Positions 1 through 8,641 of a DNA stretch of 64,000 bases are shown in pieces. The DNA comes from Rhizobiales bacterium Y(2018) (GTDB lineage Bacteria > Pseudomonadota > Alphaproteobacteria > Rhizobiales > Aestuariivirgaceae). Both the position numbers and the translations under genes were made by a program. Under the pieces are notes generated by a model. The model was not told the origin of the DNA and ran no database searches. It saw only the letters and a list, made by a program, of their open reading frames with translations. Every line of letters begins with the position of its first letter. Within the stretch, counting starts at the first letter, position 1. Location of the stretch: positions 744,001 to 808,000 of the forward strand of contig SCPD01000001.1 of NCBI GenBank assembly GCA_005502925.1. The letters are read 5' to 3'.

Positions 1-1078
1 AGCGGTCCTGGGTGTACCAGAGCGCATCGGCGAGGACGAGGCGGCCCTCGGCGTCGGTGTTGAGCACCGCGATCGTCTTGCCCGACATCGACGTCACGAT
101 GTCGCCCGGACGCTGGGCATTGCCGTCCGGCATGTTCTCGACGAGGCCGATGACGCCGACCGCGTTCACCTTGGCTTTGCGCCGCGCCAGAGCGAGCATG
201 AGGCCCGCCACGCAGGCGGCCCCGCCCATATCGCCCTTCATGTCCTCCATGCCGGCGGCCGGTTTGATCGAGATGCCGCCGGTATCGAAGGTGACGCCCT
301 TGCCGATAAAGGACACCGGCTTGTCGTTCTTCTTGCCGCCCTGCCAGCGCATGATGACGAGGCGCGGCTCGTTGACCGAGCCTTGTGCCACGCCCAGAAG
401 CGCCCCCATACCGAGCCTCTTCATCTGGGCGGGGGTCAGGATCTCGACCGCCAGGCCAGCCTTGCTTTTTGCCTTCACCCGCGCGGCGAATTCCACCGGA
501 CTGAGCTTGTTGGCGGGCTCATTGACGAGATCGCGGGCAAAATGGACGCCCTCGGCGACCGCTTCGTAGTCGGCGAAGGCCTTCTTGGCCTTGGCCGCCT
601 CGCCGGTCAGGATGGTGAGAGCCGTAAGCCCCTTGCCGTTGCCGGGCTTCTTGGACTTGTAGCGGTCGAAGCTGTAGGTGCGGAGCGTAGCACCCGAGGC
701 CAGGAGGGCGGCGAATTCCGCCGCATCGAGCGTCAGGCCGGTGAGGTCGGCGGCGACGGTGCCCGATTCGGTCTTGGCCGCCTGGAGATAGCCGGCAATG
801 GCGCCGCCGAGGAGTTCAGCCTCACGGGCCACAAGCTTGGCCGGGTCGCCCACGCCCAAAAGGATGATTCGCTGGAGGGGAAGCTTCTCCGGCGCCACGA
901 GATCGAGGATCTGCTCGCGCTTGGCCTCGAAGCCGATCGCCTTCATCGCCCGGGAGATATGACCACCGCTGCGCTTGTCGGCCTCGGCCGCGATACCGGA
1001 GAGCTTTTTGTCCTCCGGGCAGAAAACGACCAAAACGCCGGATTTAGGCTGCCCGGGCGCAGCGAATGTCACATGCAT
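1..1078 (-). CDS. pepA: Leucyl aminopeptidase (M17), C-terminus cut by window edge
   Basis: Cytosolic metallo-aminopeptidase that removes N-terminal residues from peptides. The visible 359 residues hold the N-terminal macro-like domain and most of the catalytic domain. The metal-binding signature GKGVTFDTGG lies around residues 260-270, and the M17 hallmark NTDAEGRLVLAD is close to the window edge. Start chosen at the ATG at 1078 (MHVTFAAPGQ); the nearby ATGs at 1074 and 1082 are out of frame or run into a stop. It is transcribed away from lptD. A second, more divergent M17 enzyme lies at 57486-58910. Family assignment is secure; the last part of the protein is outside the window. Confidence 0.95.
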   Translation of the reverse strand, partial: MHVTFAAPGQPKSGVLVVFCPEDKKLSGIAAEADKRSGGHISRAMKAIGFEAKREQILDLVAPEKLPLQRIILLGVGDPAKLVAREAELLGGAIAGYLQAAKTESGTVAADLTGLTLDAAEFAALLASGATLRTYSFDRYKSKKPGNGKGLTALTILTGEAAKAKKAFADYEAVAEGVHFARDLVNEPANKLSPVEFAARVKAKSKAGLAVEILTPAQMKRLGMGALLGVAQGSVNEPRLVIMRWQGGKKNDKPVSFIGKGVTFDTGGISIKPAAGMEDMKGDMGGAACVAGLMLALARRKAKVNAVGVIGLVENMPDGNAQRPGDIVTSMSGKTIAVLNTDAEGRLVLADALWYTQDR

Positions 1079-1291
1079 GCATCTATCTCGCTGAGGAAAA
1101 TCGAGGTTATTCCCTTAGCCGCTGGACCTTTCCGGTTCAACTGCTGTAATGGATTGTTAAGTATGCCATTTTCTCGCCTTGGGCCCGCCCAAAGACGCGT
1201 TACATTCAGACATCGAAAAGCACTTTGCGCGCCCGGGCAAACCGGGTTAAGAAAGTGTAAAATAAAGTTATTCGGGTAGTTCACACATCTC

Positions 1292-3589
1292 ATGACGACG
1301 GGGCGTCGAAGGGGAAGGCTGACGCCCTCCAGGCTATTGCCTGGAGGTGCGAGTATTGCTGCGCTCTTCGCGGCAAGCCTTTGCCTTGGCACAATCATCG
1401 CCTGGCCGACGCCGGCCGCTATCGCCGCGCCCGGCGATGTGCGCGACACCAACTTCAAGACGCCACCCAAAGGCTCGCGCGTCAATGTCGTCGCCAACAA
1501 GATCACCTATGACGCGCAGACCAAGATCGCGACCGCCATCGGCAAGGTGGTTCTCGTCTATGGCGAGTATGAACTGGTCGCCACGCGCGTTTCCTACGAC
1601 CAACGCAACGACAAGATGACCGCCATCGGCGAGGTCAGGCTCAGGGAGCCCGGCGGCAACATCCTGGAGGCGGAACGCGCCTCGCTGATGAACAAGTTCA
1701 AGGACGGTTTCGCCGAGCATCTACGGCTGCTTCTCACCAATGACGCGGTCATCACCGCCGATTACGCGGTGCGCCAGGACGGCTATCTGACCGTCTATGA
1801 CAATGTCGTCTACAATGCCTGCGGCAACTGCCTGACCTCGAGCGGCAGGCCATTGTGGCAGCTGCGGTCGCGTCAGGTGACGCATAATGAGAAGGAAGGC
1901 GTCCTCTATCACAAGGACGCCACGTTCGAATTCGGCGGCGCCGACATCATCACGCTGCCCTCTTTCTCGCATGCCGATCCGACGGTCAAACGCCGCACCG
2001 GCTTCCTGTCGCCCAAATTCAGCTATGCCAGCGTCTATGGCGTCGGCGTCGAGGTTCCATATTTCTGGAACCTGTCGCCCAGTTACGACCTCACCTTCTC
2101 GCCGGTCCTCACGTCCGAGCAAGGCGTGCTCGGCAAGGCGGAATGGCGGCACCGTCTCGCCAGTGGTGAATACAAGGTCGATGTCGCCGGCATCTACCAG
2201 CTGACCATGGGCTCGGACTCCGCCGGGGATTCGCGCTTCCGCGGTTCGGCGCGCTCGGAAGGCCGGTTCGAGATCAACGACAACTGGAGCTGGGGCTGGG
2301 ACGGCACGCTTGTCACCGACAAAGACTTCATGGACAAGTACAAGATCGACGGCCGCGACGAGGCGATCGACAAGGTCTATATCACCGGCCTCAACGACCG
2401 GAATTACTTCTCGGCGCAAGCCCTGCACTTCCAGTCGCTCGACCCCGACGACGACGACAGCACCTTCCCGACGGCCCTGCCCTACATCCAGCACAGCTAT
2501 ACCCTCGATCAGCCGGTACTGGGCGGCGAGTTCGGCTATGACTGGAATCTCTACAGCATCCGCCGCAACGACGCGGTCTTCGCCAACGATCCCGACTTGC
2601 CGTTGACCAACGTCAATCTCGGCACCGACCAGACGCGCGGCATCGCCAATCTGCGCTGGCAGCGGCAGATCATCAACAGCATGGGCCAGGTCATCACGCC
2701 CTTCGCCAATCTGCGCGGCGACGTCTACGTGACCGAGAATCTTCCCGACGACAACAATCTGACGGAAGATAGCGATACGACCACCCGCTTCCAGCCGACC
2801 GTCGGCCTCGACATGCGCTGGCCTTTCCTCTCCAACACCGAAGGCGGCCAGCACATCCTGACGCCGGTGACCCAGGTCATTGCCTCGACCGACGAGGAGG
2901 ACGAGGACAAGATCGGCAACGAAGACTCGATCAACCTGAATTTCGACACCACCAACCTGTTCCTGCATGACCGCTTCAGCGGTCTCGACCGCTATGAAGG
3001 CGGCACCCGGGTCAATGCCGGCCTGCTCTATACCTTTCTGTCGGAGAATGGCGGCTTCATCCGGGCCAGCCTCGGCGAATCCTTTCACGTGGCCGGCGAG
3101 AACAGCTTCACCGACGGCAGTGGCCTCGAGGACACCAGCTCGGACCTGGTCGCCGCCATCGCGATACAACCCTGGGACAGCCTGCGCTTCTCCTACCAAG
3201 TCCGCATGGAGGAGGATTTCTCGGACATCAACGCCCAGGAAGCCGGCCTGAGCCTCAATTTCGACAGGTTTTCCGCGTCATTATTCTACGCGAATGTCGA
3301 TGCCGACCCGAATTCGGGGCGTCCGGACAGCGAAGAGCAGGTCTGGGGTAGCGCCGGTTGGAATTTCTCCGGTGGTTGGAGTGTTTATGCGGGCGCTCGC
3401 TACGACGTGGACTCGAGCAAGCTGATCCGCGACACGGTGGGTATCGGCTTTAACTGTGATTGTTTCAATTTCCGCCTCTTCTATGAGGAAGACCGGGCGG
3501 ATGAGGATGAAAAGATTGACCGTTCAGTTCAATTCTCGATCGACCTCAAATCGCTCGGCAACAATATCGGTGTGCTGCCGAACCAATAG
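1292..3589 (+). CDS. lptD: LPS-assembly outer-membrane protein LptD
   Basis: Outer-membrane beta-barrel that, with LptE, inserts lipopolysaccharide into the outer leaflet. 765 residues: a positively charged start and a hydrophobic signal segment (about residues 20-46, ending AIAA), an OstA/LptA-like N-terminal domain (about 60-170, VVANKITYDAQT), then the barrel. Two cysteine pairs, C177/C180 and C722/C724, are placed like the disulfide cysteines of E. coli LptD. First gene of lptD-surA-pdxA-rsmA, reading away from pepA across a 213-bp divergent gap in which I could not fix a promoter. lptF and lptG, usual upstream neighbours in this order of bacteria, are not here. Confidence 0.95.
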   Translation: MTTGRRRGRLTPSRLLPGGASIAALFAASLCLGTIIAWPTPAAIAAPGDVRDTNFKTPPKGSRVNVVANKITYDAQTKIATAIGKVVLVYGEYELVATRVSYDQRNDKMTAIGEVRLREPGGNILEAERASLMNKFKDGFAEHLRLLLTNDAVITADYAVRQDGYLTVYDNVVYNACGNCLTSSGRPLWQLRSRQVTHNEKEGVLYHKDATFEFGGADIITLPSFSHADPTVKRRTGFLSPKFSYASVYGVGVEVPYFWNLSPSYDLTFSPVLTSEQGVLGKAEWRHRLASGEYKVDVAGIYQLTMGSDSAGDSRFRGSARSEGRFEINDNWSWGWDGTLVTDKDFMDKYKIDGRDEAIDKVYITGLNDRNYFSAQALHFQSLDPDDDDSTFPTALPYIQHSYTLDQPVLGGEFGYDWNLYSIRRNDAVFANDPDLPLTNVNLGTDQTRGIANLRWQRQIINSMGQVITPFANLRGDVYVTENLPDDNNLTEDSDTTTRFQPTVGLDMRWPFLSNTEGGQHILTPVTQVIASTDEEDEDKIGNEDSINLNFDTTNLFLHDRFSGLDRYEGGTRVNAGLLYTFLSENGGFIRASLGESFHVAGENSFTDGSGLEDTSSDLVAAIAIQPWDSLRFSYQVRMEEDFSDINAQEAGLSLNFDRFSASLFYANVDADPNSGRPDSEEQVWGSAGWNFSGGWSVYAGARYDVDSSKLIRDTVGIGFNCDCFNFRLFYEEDRADEDEKIDRSVQFSIDLKSLGNNIGVLPNQ

Positions 3590-3603
3590 AGGCTGATACC
3601 GAT

Positions 3604-4569
3604 ATGAAGTTCGGAGTTCTTTTCGCAACCGCGCTCACTTTGTCCTTGTTCGCCGGCGCTCCCGCCGCCCTCGCCGCAGGGGATGGACAAGGCGTGCTGG
3701 TCACCGTCAACGACTATCCGATCACCAGCTACGATGTCGAACAGCGGGTAAGGCTCAACGCCATCCTGGGACGCACCGAGGGCAGCATTGCCGACCAGCG
3801 CAAGCGGGCGCTGCAGGCGGTCATCGATGATGTCATCAAGCTGGTCGAGGCGAAGAAATACAAGGCCGATCCCAACGACAAGACGATCGACGCCCAGATC
3901 GAGAAGATGGCCAAGGGGTCGAACACCGACACCAAGGGCCTGGCCGCCCAGCTCAAAGCCAAGGGCGCCTCGATGGGCGCGCTCCGGCGTCTGGTCGCCG
4001 CGCAGATCGCCTTCAACCGCTTGCTCAGCGCCATGTACAAGGTGAAGGTCGAGATCGCCCCGGCCGAGGTCGACAAGAAGTACAACGAAATCGTCAATGA
4101 TCCGCGGTTGAAGCCGGTCACCGTCTACGAGATCCTGGAAATCGATATGCCGGTCGAGAACACCGGCGACGCGATGGCCGACCAGCTGATGATGGCGCGC
4201 GCGGCGGATGCCGCGCAATACCGCAAGGCCTTCAAAGGCTGCAACAACGCCCGGGCAGCGGCCAGCGGCATCTACAATGTGCGGATCGGCAAGCGGCTGC
4301 AGGCCGACGGGGCCAAGCTTCCGAAGCCCCTCAAAGGGGCGCTCGACCAGGCCGGCACCGGCGGCATCATCGGCCCGTCGCGCAGCAAAACCGGCATCCA
4401 GCTCATCGCCTTCTGCGGCAAGAAGAGCATCTCGCCGGACAAGCCCTCGCGCCAGCAGATCGAGATGATGCTCACGAACAAGAAATACGACGTCTATGAA
4501 GAGCGCTATATGCGCGAGCTCCGGCGCAATGCCTTCATCGAATATAAGGACGCGAAGGCGACCGAGTGA
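3604..4569 (+). CDS. surA: SurA-like periplasmic chaperone / peptidyl-prolyl isomerase
   Basis: Periplasmic chaperone for outer-membrane protein folding. 321 residues with a clear signal peptide (residues 1-25, ending ALAA), a SurA N-terminal domain (about 30-150, with VNDYPITSYDVEQRV), and a single C-terminal parvulin-like region (about 170-290) instead of the two found in enterobacterial SurA. It starts 14 bp after lptD and its stop overlaps the pdxA start, so it is translationally coupled within the operon. The position between lptD and pdxA supports the name. The sequence is divergent, so prolyl isomerase activity is not assured. Confidence 0.85.
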   Translation: MKFGVLFATALTLSLFAGAPAALAAGDGQGVLVTVNDYPITSYDVEQRVRLNAILGRTEGSIADQRKRALQAVIDDVIKLVEAKKYKADPNDKTIDAQIEKMAKGSNTDTKGLAAQLKAKGASMGALRRLVAAQIAFNRLLSAMYKVKVEIAPAEVDKKYNEIVNDPRLKPVTVYEILEIDMPVENTGDAMADQLMMARAADAAQYRKAFKGCNNARAAASGIYNVRIGKRLQADGAKLPKPLKGALDQAGTGGIIGPSRSKTGIQLIAFCGKKSISPDKPSRQQIEMMLTNKKYDVYEERYMRELRRNAFIEYKDAKATE

Positions 4570-5600
4570 GTCCCGTGACCGCGCCGGCGGCTAAAGCTCC
4601 CTTGGCGGTGACGATCGGGGAGCCGGGCGGCATCGGCCCCGACATAACGGCTCAAGCCTGGCTCGCTTTCAGGGGCGATCCCGGTCTTACCTTCTTCATC
4701 ATCGGCGACAGCGCCTATCTCAGCGAGCGGTTCTCCCGCCTCGACATCGCCGTTCCCGTGCAGGAGATCAGGGCGCCGGCCGAAGCGCATGGCGTTTTCG
4801 CCACCGCCCTGCCCGTCATCGACCTGCCTTTCACCGCCAAGCCCGAGACCGGCCGGTTCAGCGCCGAAACCGCCGGCACGGTGATCCGCGCCATCGACAT
4901 GGCGGTAGACATGGCGCTCAAGGGCGATGTCGCGGCGATCGTGACCAATCCGCTTCAGAAGGAAGCCCTCTACGCCGCGGGCTTCTCGCATCAAGGCCAC
5001 ACCGACTATCTCGCGCATCTCGCCGAGCGTCATGGTCATCAAGCCGAGCCGGTGATGATGCTGTGCGCCGCCGATCTGCGCGCCATCCCGGTCACCGTCC
5101 ATATCGCGCTCACCGAGGTGCCGCGCCAGCTCACCGGCGATCTCATCATCCGCCAGGCGCGGGTGGTCGCACATGATCTTGCACGGCGGTTCGGCATCGC
5201 CGCGCCGCGCCTCGCTTTCACCGGTCTCAATCCGCATGCCGGCGAAAACGGCGCCATGGGCCAGGAGGAGCAGACCATCATCACCCCGGCGCTCGCCGCC
5301 CTGCGGGCCGAAGGCCTCGATGTGCAGGGCCCGCTTCCCGCCGACACCGCCTTCCATGCCGAGGCGCGCGCCCAATATGACGCGATCCTGTGCATGTATC
5401 ACGACCAGGCGCTGATCCCGGTGAAGACGCTCGACTTCCATGGCGGCGTCAACTGCACGCTGGGCCTGCCCTTCATCCGCACCTCGCCCGATCACGGCAC
5501 GGCGCTGAGCCTCGCCGGCACCGGCAAGGCCAATCCGAAGAGCCTCATGGCGGCGATCAGCCTTGCCGCCGAGATCGCCCGCCGCGGTCTCTCAGCATGA
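4566..5600 (+). CDS. pdxA: 4-hydroxythreonine-4-phosphate dehydrogenase
   Basis: NAD-dependent enzyme of the DXP-dependent pyridoxal 5'-phosphate pathway; oxidises and decarboxylates 4-phosphohydroxy-L-threonine. 344 residues with typical PdxA motifs: [10 protein letters not shown] near the N-terminus, NPLQKEAL, a metal-site [17 protein letters not shown], and the C-terminal [11 protein letters not shown] and RTSPDHGTA. The start is GTG at 4566, overlapping the surA stop; a second in-frame GTG at 4575 is possible. The stop overlaps the rsmA ATG (ATGA). Full length for the family. Confidence 0.96.
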   Translation: MSPVTAPAAKAPLAVTIGEPGGIGPDITAQAWLAFRGDPGLTFFIIGDSAYLSERFSRLDIAVPVQEIRAPAEAHGVFATALPVIDLPFTAKPETGRFSAETAGTVIRAIDMAVDMALKGDVAAIVTNPLQKEALYAAGFSHQGHTDYLAHLAERHGHQAEPVMMLCAADLRAIPVTVHIALTEVPRQLTGDLIIRQARVVAHDLARRFGIAAPRLAFTGLNPHAGENGAMGQEEQTIITPALAALRAEGLDVQGPLPADTAFHAEARAQYDAILCMYHDQALIPVKTLDFHGGVNCTLGLPFIRTSPDHGTALSLAGTGKANPKSLMAAISLAAEIARRGLSA

Positions 5601-6439
5601 GCGAGGACGGCCTGCCGCCGCTGCGCGAGGTCATCGCCCGCCACGGCCTCGATGCCCGCAAGAGCCTCGGCCAGAACTTCCTCTTCGATCTCAACCTCAC
5701 CCGCCGCATCGCGCGCAGCGCGGCCCCTCTCGACAGCTCCACCGTCGTCGAGATCGGCCCGGGCCCGGGCGGACTGACGCGCGCATTGCTGCTCGAAGGC
5801 GCCAGCAAGGTCATCGCCGTCGAGAAGGATGCCCGCGCGCTGCCGGCCTTGCAGGAGATCGCGGCGCATTATCCGGGCCGCCTCGAAATCATCGAGGCCG
5901 ATGCACTGCGTTATGACTGGGCGGCGCATATTACGGGCGACGCCAAGATCGTCGCCAATCTTCCCTACAATATCGCAACCCCGCTGCTGACCGGGTGGCT
6001 CACCAGCACATGGCCACCCTGGTTCTCGTCCCTCACCTTGATGTTCCAGAAGGAAGTGGCCGAGCGCATCGTGGCGGCGCCCGGCTCAGAGTCCTATGGC
6101 CGGCTCGCGATCATCAGCCAATGGTGCGCCACGGCGAAGAAGCTCTTCGACATCGACCGGCGCGCCTTTACACCGCCGCCCAAGATCACCTCTTCGGTCG
6201 TCCAGCTCATCCCGAGGCCCGAGCGCCTGCCGGCCTGCGATGTCGCGGTTCTCGAGAAAGTCACCGCCGCGGCTTTCGGCCAGCGCCGTAAGATGCTGCG
6301 CTCGAGCCTCAAGAGCCTGGGCCCTGAAATAGCCAAGGTGCTTGACGATCTCGGCATCGCCGCCAATCTGCGCGCCGAACAGCTGGCCGTCGCCGATTTC
6401 GCCCGCATCGCCGCCGCCCTAGATCACGATGACTTTTGA
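5597..6439 (+). CDS. rsmA: 16S rRNA dimethyladenosine transferase RsmA/KsgA
   Basis: Dimethylates the two adjacent adenosines in the 3'-terminal helix of 16S rRNA during 30S maturation, using SAM. 280 residues from the ATG at 5597, which overlaps the pdxA stop; the open frame extends far upstream but inside pdxA. Motifs: [10 protein letters not shown] (about 22-31), SAM loop [13 protein letters not shown] (52-64), and catalytic [10 protein letters not shown]. Odd detail: the last codons (DHDDF and TGA) are made from the start of a palindromic repeat that follows the gene, so the C-terminus has been set by the repeat. Confidence 0.97.
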   Translation: MSEDGLPPLREVIARHGLDARKSLGQNFLFDLNLTRRIARSAAPLDSSTVVEIGPGPGGLTRALLLEGASKVIAVEKDARALPALQEIAAHYPGRLEIIEADALRYDWAAHITGDAKIVANLPYNIATPLLTGWLTSTWPPWFSSLTLMFQKEVAERIVAAPGSESYGRLAIISQWCATAKKLFDIDRRAFTPPPKITSSVVQLIPRPERLPACDVAVLEKVTAAAFGQRRKMLRSSLKSLGPEIAKVLDDLGIAANLRAEQLAVADFARIAAALDHDDF

Positions 6440-6468
6440 CGGAACCGTCAAAAGTCATAAACGTGATC
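6422..6468 (+). repeat. Palindromic repeat, module A, at the rsmA 3' end
   Basis: Near-perfect inverted repeat: arms 6422-6442 and 6445-6468 begin and end GATCACG/CGTGATC, with a three-base AAA bulge in the right arm and inner arms GACTTTTGACGG/CCGTCAAAAGTC around a 2-nt loop. The rsmA TGA (6437-6439) lies inside it. It shares outer sequence (TAGATCACGATGA in the gene's direction) with copies at 14017, 38324 and 44037. Confidence 0.85.
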
Positions 6469-6483
6469 GTCGGCTCTAATCTG

Positions 6484-6531
6484 GAGCATAATGTTATCGC
6501 CAAGACGATTCCGTCTTGGCGCATTATGCTC
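6484..6531 (+). repeat. Palindromic repeat, module C
   Basis: Inverted repeat 16 bp after module A: GAGCATAATG then CGCCAAGACG in the left arm, CGTCTTGGCG then CATTATGCTC in the right arm, with a 4-nt gap between the two parts of the left arm only. It occupies the slot that module B holds in the other composite copies. It ends just before the ribosome-binding site of the alcohol dehydrogenase gene (GGGGAG at about 6533-6538). Confidence 0.8.
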
Positions 6532-6547
6532 TGGGGAGCAAGACCAC

Positions 6548-7597
6548 ATGATCCGCCAATCGCTCATCGCCTATGGTGCAGCGCTCGCCGAGACGACGGC
6601 CGCATTGCCGGAGCCCAAAGGCAGCGAAGTCCTCCTCAAGGTCTCCTCCTGCGGCGTCTGCCACAGCGACCTTCATCTCCAGGACGGCCATTTCGACCTG
6701 GGTGACGGCAAACGCCTCGACATCACAGCCGGACGCCAGCTCCCCTTCACGCTCGGCCATGAGATCGCCGGGCATGTCGAGAAGGCCGGTCCCGATGCCG
6801 GACCACTCGACCGCGATGCCTTCTATGCGGTCTATCCCTGGTGCGGCTGCGGCCACTGCGAGAAATGCCGCAAAGGCCAGGAGCAGCTCTGCGATACGCC
6901 GAGCCATCTCGGCATCACCGTCGATGGCGGCTTTGCCAGCCACGTCCTCGTCCCGCATCCGCGCTATCTAATCGACGCGCAAGGTATCGATCGGCGCCTC
7001 GCCGGCAGCTATATGTGCTCAGGCCTCACCGCCTACAGCGCCATCCGCAAAGCAGAGCGTTTTCTTCCCGCGAACGGTTCCGTGATGATCGTCGGTCTTG
7101 GCGGGCTCGGCATGATGGGGCTCGAGATCGCTCGCGCGCTGACATCGGCGCGCCCCTATGCCGCCGATGTTGTACCGGGAAAACGCGAGGCGGCCCTCGC
7201 GCTGGGCGCCGTCGCCGCCTTCGATCCCACCACGTCCGACGCGCGCAAGCTGGTGCTCAAGCAGGCCGGCGCCATGGACGTGGCGATCGATTTCGTCGGC
7301 TCCGAGGCGTCGCTCACTTTTGCTCAAAGCATCGTCGGCAAAGGCGGCGCCGTCATCATTGTCGGCCTGATGGGCGGCCGTTTCAGCCTGCCGGTGCCGA
7401 TGTTCCCATTGCGCGAGCTCACCCTCGCCGGTTCATATGTCGGCAGCCTCGATGAAGCCCGCGCCCTGATGGCGCTGGTGCGCGAAGGCCGCATCCGTCC
7501 TATTCCGGTATCGGAGCGCCCACTTGCCGAGGCCAATACAGCACTCGGCGATCTGCGCGCCGGCGGCGTCACCGGACGTGTGATTCTGAAGCCCTAG
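6548..7597 (+). CDS. Zinc-dependent alcohol dehydrogenase (MDR family)
   Basis: Cytosolic medium-chain NAD(P)-dependent dehydrogenase; substrate unknown. 349 residues from the ATG at 6548 (MIRQSLIAYG), preceded by GGGGAG; the frame is open further upstream, but only through a repeat. Catalytic zinc ligands C35 and H71-E72 (GHEIAGHV) are visible, the structural zinc cysteines are C101, C104, C107 and C115, and the nucleotide-binding GLGGLG lies around residue 180. The residue that usually fixes NAD versus NADP is in an unusual ADVVPGK context, so the cofactor is uncertain. Its end overlaps the convergent LysR gene by 4 bp. Confidence 0.9.
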   Translation: MIRQSLIAYGAALAETTAALPEPKGSEVLLKVSSCGVCHSDLHLQDGHFDLGDGKRLDITAGRQLPFTLGHEIAGHVEKAGPDAGPLDRDAFYAVYPWCGCGHCEKCRKGQEQLCDTPSHLGITVDGGFASHVLVPHPRYLIDAQGIDRRLAGSYMCSGLTAYSAIRKAERFLPANGSVMIVGLGGLGMMGLEIARALTSARPYAADVVPGKREAALALGAVAAFDPTTSDARKLVLKQAGAMDVAIDFVGSEASLTFAQSIVGKGGAVIIVGLMGGRFSLPVPMFPLRELTLAGSYVGSLDEARALMALVREGRIRPIPVSERPLAEANTALGDLRAGGVTGRVILKP

Positions 7598-8517
7598 CTT
7601 GTGGCAAAGGCGTGCCAGTCTTCGCAGCGCGGGACAAACAGCCTCTCGCTGAGAAAATCGACCAGCACCCGAACTTTCGGCGACAGATTCCGGTTCGACG
7701 CCCAAAGAAGCCTGAACTGGCCCGGCGCATCGATGTGGTCGACGAGGACGGTACGCAACGCGCCATTGGCGAGCGGCTCGCGGGCGAGGAAATCGGGCAG
7801 GCAACCGATTCCGAGCCCTCTGACGGTGGCGCCACGCAACGCCTCCATGTTGTTGCAGGTGAGAACGGTGCGGACGCGCAGCTCCGGCTCGCCATCCGGC
7901 AATGTCAACGGCCATTCCTGAAGCTTGCCGCTATTGGGAAAGCGGAACCGCAGGCCGAAATGCCGATCGAGGTCGCGCGGACATTTCGGCACGCCATGGC
8001 GCTCCAGATAGGCGGGCGAAGCACAGAGAAGCAGCTGAAACGGACGTAACGCCCGCGCCATCAGGCGCGAATCGGGCAGATCGCCACTGCGAATGGCGAC
8101 ATCGACACCCTCTTCGATCAGGTCAACGATCCGGTCGTTGAAATCGAGATCGAGCTCGATCTCAGGGTACCGCTCGGTGAATTCAGGCAGCAGCGGCAGA
8201 AGCAGGTGATAGCTGACGATCGGCGACGACAATCGCAACCGCCCCCGCGGCGTCTCCATCGCCTGGGCGAGGACGGATTGCGCATCATCGAGATCATCCA
8301 GGATGCGCCGACAGCGCTCATGGAACAGGCGCCCCTCCTCCGTCAGCCTGATGCTGCGCGTCGAGCGCTGGAAGAGACGGGTCCCGAGCTGTTGTTCGAG
8401 CTTCGTCACCGCCTTGCCGACAGCGGAGGGCGAAAGCTCCAGAATCCGTCCGGCGGCAGCGAAACTGCCAAGATCGGCAGTACGAACGAAGGCCACAAGG
8501 CCGGTCAGTCGGTCCAT
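7594..8517 (-). CDS. LysR-family transcriptional regulator
   Basis: DNA-binding regulator of 307 residues: winged helix-turn-helix at residues 1-62 (VRTADLGSFAAAGRILELSPSAVGKAV split over the helix-turn-helix) and a type-2 periplasmic-binding-fold effector domain from about residue 90. It resembles the common subgroup with the MDRLTGLVAFVRTAD start. It is divergent from the DHA2-type MFS exporter at 8642, which makes that gene the most likely target; the 124-bp gap would hold the operator. Effector unknown. Confidence 0.92.
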   Translation of the reverse strand: MDRLTGLVAFVRTADLGSFAAAGRILELSPSAVGKAVTKLEQQLGTRLFQRSTRSIRLTEEGRLFHERCRRILDDLDDAQSVLAQAMETPRGRLRLSSPIVSYHLLLPLLPEFTERYPEIELDLDFNDRIVDLIEEGVDVAIRSGDLPDSRLMARALRPFQLLLCASPAYLERHGVPKCPRDLDRHFGLRFRFPNSGKLQEWPLTLPDGEPELRVRTVLTCNNMEALRGATVRGLGIGCLPDFLAREPLANGALRTVLVDHIDAPGQFRLLWASNRNLSPKVRVLVDFLSERLFVPRCEDWHAFATS

Positions 8518-8641
8518 GCTTCACATCAATTCGAGCGTTTTATTCCGATATCTTTGGAAGATTAGCCCTATTTCGATTACATTCCAGCAAATTTATCTCT
8601 CTCAGCCACACAGCTCGCCTCAAAGAGAGAGATCGGATCTC

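Noticed and set aside
1721-3199. 492-residue open frame on the minus strand opposite lptD
   Set aside because: Antisense shadow of a high-GC gene; no recognisable domain, and the + strand product is clearly LptD.
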